A stretch of DNA of 64,000 bases, from NCBI RefSeq assembly GCF_034424375.1, contig NZ_CP139965.1:5456001-5520000 (forward strand), in the 5' to 3' direction. The DNA comes from Paraburkholderia kururiensis (GTDB lineage Bacteria > Pseudomonadota > Gammaproteobacteria > Burkholderiales > Burkholderiaceae). Shown in pieces: positions 8,479 through 17,400 of this stretch (the first letter of the stretch is position 1; the number at the start of each line of letters is the position of its first letter). The notes under the pieces are model-generated. The model searched no databases. It saw only the letters and a list, made by a program, of their open reading frames with translations, and was not told the origin of the DNA. Position numbers and translations under genes: made by a program.

Positions 8479-11400
8479 ACACGAACATCTATCGCGTGAT
8501 CTTCAATGCCGCCCGCGGCCTGTGGACTGTCGTGCAGGAGACCGCGACGGGCTTCGGCAAGGGGCGCTCGGCCGGGACAACGCGTAGGGCCACCCTCGCT
8601 GCTGCGCGTTGCGACTTCATCGACATGCTGTCGATGCGGCACATGGCATTCGCCGCATTGTGCGTGCTCGGCATGCAGCCGGTCTGGGTGGATGCCCAGG
8701 TCGTGGCCGCGCCAGGCGCGGCGGGCACGAAGACGGCAGTCGGCGTGACCGCGAACGGCTTGCCGATCGTCCAGATCGCGACGCCGAACGGGGCCGGCGT
8801 ATCGAACAACACCTACACGCAGTACAACGTCGGTTCGTCGGGCCTCATTCTCAACAACTCGGCAAACAACGTGCTCACCCAGCAGGCCGGGTATGTGGCG
8901 GGCAACCCGAATCTCGCATCGGGCAGTGCGCGCGTGATCGTCAACCAGGTCGTGGGCGGCAACGCGAGCCAGTTGCTTGGCTACACCGAGGTGGCCGGGC
9001 AGCGGGCGGAAGTCGTCATCGCGAATCCTGCGGGCATCTACTGCAATGGCTGTGGCTTCATCAACACGAGCCGCGGCATTCTGACGACCGGCACGCCGGT
9101 CTTCGGCGGCACCGGCAGTCTGGACGCGTTTCACGTGACGGGTGGTCAGATCCAGGTGGGCGCCGCCGGCCTCAACGGCAGCAATGTCGACCAGGTCGAC
9201 CTGATTGCGCGCAGCGTGGCAATCAACGGCAAGGTGTGGGCGGGGCAATCGCTCAACGTCGTGGCGGGCAACAACGACGTTCGTCACGACGACCTCAGCG
9301 CTCAATGGCTCGGTCCGGACGGCAACAGCCCCGGTGTGGCGATCGACGTCGCGCAACTGGGCGGCATGTACGCGGGCAAGATCCGGCTCGTGGGGACCGA
9401 GGCGGGCGTCGGCGTCAACAGCGCCGGCACGATCGCGTCGCAGTCAGGCGATGTCCAGCTCAACAGCCAGGGCAAGGTGACCCTCTCGGGCACGACGAGC
9501 GCCAGCGGCAACGTGGCGATTTCCGCAGCCGGCGACGTGTCGAACAGTGGCTCGGTCTACGCCACCCAGAACACGACGCTGAACAGCCAGGGCCAGGTGA
9601 CCAACAGCGGCACGGTGGCCGCACTCGGTAACACCACGGTGACGGCGGCGGGCGTGAATTCGGGCGGCGCGCTCGGCGCGGGTGTCGACGCGAATGGCAA
9701 CGTGACGGGCAGTGGCAGTCTCACCGTGACGGGCACGGGCGTCGTTGCCGCTACTGGCCAGCAGATGTCGGGCGGCAATCTCACGCTGTCGGGCAGCAGT
9801 CTGAACATGGGGGGTGCGCAAACGTTGACGCGAGGCAATGCGTCGCTGATCGCGACAGGAGCGGGTGGCGATACCGGCAACATCGTTCATACGGGCGGTT
9901 CGCTGCAGGCCAGCGGTAGTCTGACGGTGAACGCCGCCGGCACGTTCTCGAACGATCAGGGGCAAACGGGCGCAGCGCAGCTGGGCGTGACCGCAGGCGC
10001 CATTTCGAACCGCGGCGGCACGCTTTCGCAGACCGGTGCAGCCGACACGACGCTGGTTGCTACCGGCACGCTCGACAACACGGGCGGCACGATCACCACC
10101 AACGCGCAGAATGCGACGCTGCGCTCAGGCAGCTTCACGAACGCGAATGGACAGATCAGTCAGGCGGGCAACGGGACACTGAACGTTCAGACGGGGGCGC
10201 TCGACAACAGCCGCGGCAGCATTGCTACGAACGGGCGGGCCTCGGTTACCGCGGCGAGCCTTGCCAATGGCGCGGGTTCGATCACCTCTGCACAGTCGCT
10301 CAACGTCGCATCGAACGGCGACATCGACAATACGGCGGGCCGCCTCGAAGCAAGCGGGGCCGTCGACGTATCAGCGGCCAACGTGCAAAACGCCGGCGGG
10401 CGCATCGTGTCGCAAAACGGCGATGGCCTGACGCTGACGGCGAGCGGCCAGATCACGAACGCCTCGGGCACCACCGCGCAAGGTGTGACGGGCGGCGTGA
10501 TCGGCGGCAATGGCAACGCGACCATTCGCGCAGCATCGCTGACGAACAGCGGCACGGTTACCGCTGCGCAAACACTCGGCGTAACGACCTCGGGCACGCT
10601 CGACAACAGCAGCGGCACGTTGAACGGGGCGACGCTGTCTGCGAATGCCGCGTCGCTGAAGAACGCAGGCTGGGCGATCAGTGGCAACACGGTGTCCCTG
10701 AGCGCGCCGCAGTTCGACAACAGCAGCGGCCAGATCACGGCGAACCAGCTGAATCTCAGCGCGACCCACTTCGCGAACGCACATGGTGTGCTTACCCAGC
10801 TCGGCACCGGCGCGATGGATTTCGACGTGAGCGGCGCGCTGGACAATTCGAACGGCGGCGTGATCCAGACCAACAGCACGGACCTCACGCTGGCGCCTGC
10901 CACGCTCGACAACAACGGCGGCACGATCACGCATGCCGGTACCGGCACGTTGACCGTCGATGCGGCCAGCGGTGCGGGCGGTGTCACGAACGTCGGCGGC
11001 ACGGTGACCACCAACGGACGGGCTGCGCTCTCCGCAGGCAGCATCGACAACACACGCGGGACGATCAGCGCCCAGACCGGACTTGCCGCGGCCGTCGCCG
11101 GTGCGCTCGACAACACGCACGGGCAGATCGTGTCGAACACCGACATGAACCTGGTCAGCGGCGGCGCGCTGACCAACGCCAGCGGCACGATCGCGGCGAC
11201 GGGCGACGGTTCGGTACAGGCTGCGTCGGTCACGAACAGCGGCAGCATCACCGCGGGCCGGACACTCAGTACTACGGCAACGAATACGCTGGACAACAGC
11301 GGCGGCACGATGAGCGCACAGACCGTCACCGCCCGCGCCGCCTCGTTCAGGAACGCCAGCGGTGTGGTGAGCGGCAATACGCTTTCTTTCGTCGTGCCGC

Positions 11401-14400
11401 AACTCGACAACAGCGGTGGCCGGATCACCGCCAACCAGCTGGATCTGGCAGCGACGAACCTGACCAATGCTCAGGGTTCGCTGACCCAGCTGGGATCGGG
11501 CGTGATGGGCATGAGCGTGAGCGGCACGCTGGACAACTCGAACGGCGGCGTGATCCAGAGCAACAGTGCGGACCTCACGCTCGCGCCGGCCACGCTCGAC
11601 AACGACGGCGGCACGATCACGCACGCCGGGTCGGGAACGTTGACCATCGACGCAGCGAACGGCGCAGGCGCCGTGACGAACGTAGGCGGCACGATCGTCA
11701 GCAACGGCCGTACGGCGCTTTCCGCGGGCAGCGTGAACAACACCGGCGGCGCGATAGGAGGTCACTCGGGGCTTGTCGCGACGGTGACGGGCGCAGTCGA
11801 CAACACGCGCGGTCACCTCGCATCGAACGCGGACCTCGACGTGTCGAGCGGCGGCGCGCTCACCGACAGCGGCGGCACGATGAGCGCGACGGGCAACAGC
11901 TCGGTGCAGGCTGCGTCATTGACGAACGGCGGCACGATCACGGCAGGTCAGAACCTCGACGCCACGGTGGCAGGGGCGCTCGACAACAGCGGCGGCACGA
12001 TGAGCGCCCAGAGCGTGACGGCCCATGCTGCGTCGCTGCGTAACGCGGGCGGCACGGTAAGCGCCAATACCGTATCGCTGACGGTGCCCCAGCTCGACAA
12101 CAGCAGCGGCAGGATCGTTGCGAACCAGCTCGGCATTACCGCGACGAATCTGACGAACGGGCACGGGTCACTCACGCAGCTGGGAGCCAGCGCTATGGGA
12201 CTGGATGTCAGCGGCACGATCGATAACTCGAACGGCGGCGTCATCCAGACCAACAGCACGGACCTCACGCTTGTTCCTGCGGCGCTCAATAACAACGGCG
12301 GCACGATCACGCACGCCGGCACCGGAACGTTGACCATCGCTCCGGGCAGCGGCGCGGGATCGGTATCGAACGTCGGCGGGCATATCGCGACCAACGGGCA
12401 GGCCACGATATCGGTGCGCAGCCTCGACAACACGGGCGGTACGCTCGCCTCGCAGGGCTTGATGTCTGCGGTCGTCCAGACCGTGTTGAACAACACGGGC
12501 GGCCGGTTGTCGTCAGGTACAGGATTGACCGCATCGAGCGGCGGCGCGCTTGTCAACGCCGGCGGGGTGATCGGCGCGGGCGGCGCAGCCGCAGGCAGCA
12601 CGCTCAGCCTCACCGCGAGTTCGATCAACAACGCGGGCGGCGCGATTACCAACGTCGGCACGGGCGCGACGACCGTCAACGGCGGCAGCCAGATCGCGAA
12701 CAGCAACGCCGGTGGCGCGGCGGGCATGGGGGCGATCAGCGGCAGCGGCAATGTCACGCTGACAGCAGCGTCGATTTCGAACACGCAGGGCGGCCAGTTG
12801 AGCGGCGCGAATCTGCAGATCAACGCAGGCAACCTCGACAATAGCGGCGGCAGGATCGGCAACGTCGCAAGCAGCACCGGCGACGTCGGCATTACGACGG
12901 GCGGCAATCTGAACAACGCCAGCGGGCAGATCGGGGCGTCCCGCAATCTCTCGGTAGCGGCCAGCTCACTCGTGGGCGGCGGCGCATACAGCGCAGTCAA
13001 CGACCTCACGCTGAACCTGCAGGGCAACTTCACCACGGCCCCGGGCTATGGCTTCAGTGCGGGACATAACCTGACCTTCACGCTGCCGGGCACGTTCAGC
13101 AACGGCGGCTCGCTCGTCGCGGTCAACGGCCTCGTCGTCAATGCAGCCGACATCCAGAACACTGGGACCATGGCGGCTGGCGGGCTGCTCGCAACGCATT
13201 CGAATACGCTCACCAACACGGGCACGATCGTTGGCGGCAGCGTCTCGCTGAATGCCACGCAAGCGCTGCAGAACCTCGGCACGAGCGCACTGATCGGCGC
13301 GACCGACAGCGCCGGCCTCCTCGAACTGCTCTCCGCCGATATCGAGAACCGGGACGACACCACCGCGACAGATGCCCCGGCGATGACCGCGATCTACGGC
13401 CTCGGCCGGGTTGTCCTGGCCGGCGGCAAGGACGGGAACGGCAACTACTTCAACGCGGGGCTCGTTCACAACCAGTCGGGCCTGATCCAGTCGGGCGGCG
13501 ACATGCAGATCGCTGCGAGCCAGGTGACGAACACGCGGCGTGCGATGAGCACGTCCGGGTTCACGTCCTCGGTCGACCCGGCTTTGCTGCAAAGCCTTGG
13601 GATCAGTCTGTCAGGGTGTACGGCCACCGACATGGCTGCCTGCGGCCCTGGTAATCCGCAGGTCATGGGCTCGAAAGGCAGTCCGACGATGATCGGAGGC
13701 GTGCCCACCGATCCGCCGCACGGCGGGCAGTGGAACAGCACGTACCAGTACACGACCTATACGGGTGTAGCAGTCGCCAACACCGTCACGTCGGTGAGTC
13801 CGGGCTCGCAGATCATCGCGGGCGGTAACCTGAACGCCTCTTCGGTCGGCACGTTCCAGAACTACTGGAGCCAGGTGGCGGCGGCGGGCAATATTGCGAT
13901 GCCGGCTACGCTCGACCAGAACAGCTGGCAGGGACAGACTGCACCGCAGGTGCAGGTCACCTATTCCGGCGAATATCACTACGACAACTACGACAACAGC
14001 GAACACAACTGGCAGTTGCCGTTCGGCGACGCGCCGTTCGTCGGCTCCCGCCCCGGCGGCTATACCCAGGCGGCGCCCGCCGACGTTCGCACGTATGCGT
14101 TGCCCGCCTACGAGTCCTCCTTCACCGCGGGCGGCACGTTGAGCGGTACCGGCGTGACCATCAACAACACTGCGGGCAATGCGTCCGTGACGCCGCTCGG
14201 GCTGCTACCTGGGCAAAGCGTTTCCGGCGCGGGTGCGGGGTCGGTCAGCGGGACGATTGCCGCCGGTTCGACAGGCGGCAGGGTCGGTGCCGGTTCGGTG
14301 AATGGAACGGTCAGCACGGGCGGCGGCGCGCGGGCCGTTACCGGCGCGGTACAGGGTGGCCACATCTCCAACAGCGGCCTCGCCAACTTCAACAATCCCA

Positions 14401-17400
14401 TCATCGCGGGCGCGACCGCGGTAACGGTACTGAACAACATCACGTTGCCGAAGGGCGGCCTCTTCAGCGTCGATGCCGCGCCGAACGCGCCGTACCTCGT
14501 GGAGACCAACCCGGCCTTTACGAGTCAGCAACAGTGGCTCTCGAGCGACTACTACTTCCAGCAGATGGGCATGAATCCCGGCCAGATCCAGTTGCGCCTG
14601 GGCGATGGGTTCTACGAACAGAAGCTCGTGCAGGACCAGATCATGTCCATGACGGGCAAGTCGGTACTGACGAACTACGCCAATACGCAGGACGAGTTCA
14701 AGTCGCTCATGACCTCGGGCGCAGAGCTTGCGAAGTCGCTCAATCTCGCGCCCGGCACGGGCCTGTCGCCCGACCAGGTGTCGCAGCTCACGAGCAACGT
14801 CGTCATCATGCAGAACCAGATCGTCGATGGGCATGAGGTGCTCGTGCCCGTCGTCTATCTGGCGAAGGCGAGCCAGGAGAACATGGGCAACGGCCCGGTG
14901 ATCGCCGCGACGGACATCGATCTGCAGAATGCGACAACGGTCACCAACAGCGGCACGATCAAGGCGGCAAACAGCTTCGCCATCAGCGCACAGAGCATCG
15001 ACAGCTCGTTCGGTACGCTGCAGAGCGGCGGCAACATGTCGCTCGTGACGGCAGGCGACGTGAACCTCACGTCGGCGACCGTGAACGCAGGCAGCCTGGC
15101 GCTGCAGGCGGGCGGCAACCTCGTGCTGGATACGAAGGTGAATACGCTCGACCAGGTCAGCAGCACGGGCGCAACCCGCGTCACGGCGACGCTCGGGCCG
15201 CTGGCGAGCATCAACGTGGCGGGCAACGCGACCATCATCACGGGCGGCAACTTCGAGCAGAACGCGGGCAGCCTCAATGTGGGCGGCGCGCTGGGCATGA
15301 ACATCGGCGGCAACTGGAATCTCGGCTCCGTACAGACGGGCGAGCACAAGGTTGTGGAGCGCGCCAATGGCGTGTCCGACACGGACATGAACCAGTCGGT
15401 CGGCAGCGCCGTCAAGGTGGGCGGCCTGTCGGCGATCGCGGTGGGCGGCGACCTCACTGCGACAGGCGCGAACATCAAGCTGGACGGCGGCGGCACGATC
15501 GCGGCCGCGGGCAACGTGACGCTGCAGGCAGCGACCGCGACCTCGACCGTGAACAGCAACAGTTCCGGCAGCGACCATCACGGCAGCTACGCGGAGACGC
15601 TGCATACGTCGGATGATGCGGTGACGGCGACGACGCTCACGAGCGGACAGAGCCTTGCAATTGTGTCGGGCAAGGACATCAACGTGACGGCGAGCACCGT
15701 GTCGCTCGACAAGGGCAACGCCACGCTGATCGCCGTGGGCAGCGTCAATGTCGGCACGGCCACGGAAACACATGTCTCCGATTCGCACGAAACGCACAGC
15801 CACAGCGGTGTGGCGAGTCACACGAGTGCAGTGAACCAGGTGGACCAGACCTCGACCTCCGCCGATGGCAGCACGATTTCGGCAGACGGCGTCTCCATCG
15901 TCAGCGGCAAGGACATCAACGTGACCGGCAGCAGCATCGTCGGCACGCATGACGTTGGACTTGCGGCGAAGGGCAACGTCAACATCGTCGCCGCGACGGA
16001 TACCTATCAGGATTCCGAGTTCCACGATGTGAAGCACTCCGGCTTCTCCGGCACAGGCGGCATCGGCATCAGCTACGGGTCGAGCGAGCAGAAGGATCAG
16101 TACAGCGCGAATTCCGTCACGCAAAGCCAGTCGCGCAGCACAGTGGGCAGCGTAGAAGGCAACGTCGCCATTTCCGCCGGCAAGGACGTTCATATCGGCG
16201 GCAGCGACATCGTTGCCGGCAAGGCAGCGGCAGACACGACCGGCGCGACCGGCAACATCGCGATCCAGGCACAGAACATCACGATCGACCCGAGTCAGGA
16301 CACAGCGAACGAGCATGACCACCAGGAAGCGCACTCGAGCGGCATTTCAGTCGCGGTGACCGGCACGCCGCTCGACACCGTGCGCAACCTGTCGAGCGCG
16401 GGTTCATCGGGCACCGCGTTTAGTCGTGCCCAAGGCATCGGCAACGAGATTGGCGCCAGCGCGGCGGATACGCCGTCGGTGACGCTGTCGTACGGGCGCA
16501 GCAGCAGCTCGAGCACGACAGACTCTTCCAGCTTGACGAGCATGGGCAGCACGATCCGCGGTGGCGGAAACGTGACTCTCGTGGCAACGGGCGCAGCGGC
16601 GGACCTTGGGGACGGCGCGATGATGCGCAGAGGCCCGTCTGCGCCACTGGTCGGCGGGGATATCACGCTCACGGGCTCCACGATTTCGGCCGGTGGTACG
16701 ACCACGCTCGATGCTAACCGCAACGTGACGCTGCAGGCGTCGACGAACCAGTACGCGCAGACCAGCCAGTCCAGCAGTTCGAGTTCGAGCTTCCAGCTGG
16801 CAAGCCCCAGTCCGGGCGACCTGTCGCGCTGGATAAGCGGCGGCCCGAACAGCGGCGGCGTGAGTCCGTCGCCCTACAACGCAGGCCGCAGCGCGTCGGA
16901 CAACAATGGCACCTCCACGCAACAGGCAGCCAGCACGGTAACGGGTAACAGCGTGGTGGTGAAGAGCCATACGGGCGACATCAATGTTGTCGGCTCCGGG
17001 ATCAGCGGCACGCAGGGCGTCGATCTGATCGCGAGCGAGGGGGCCATCAACGTGCTGGCCGGACTCGATACGAGCACGAACCACCAAGAGTCGAGCAGTC
17101 ATCAGTTCGGCAGTCTGGGCAGTAACGGCACGGGCACCGGTTTCAGTGTGGGCGTGGCGAATAGCCATACGGTGCAGGACAACGCGTCGCAGACGCAAAG
17201 CACGATGCGCAGCCAGATCGTGAGCGGCAACGGCAACGTGACGCTCGACGCGAAGCAGGACGTAACCGTTGCCGGCTCTGATCTTGGCGCGGGCAAGGAC
17301 CTGACGCTGATCGGAAGGAACCTGAACCTCGATCCTGGCACCGACGCCATGCAAAGCAGCATGAGCCAGGACTCGAGCCAGTTCGGGGTAAGTCTGGCGT

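Noticed and set aside
14205..16334. Long minus-strand frames inside cdiA
   Set aside because: Repetitive filament DNA gives long open antisense frames; none has a start site or a recognisable domain.
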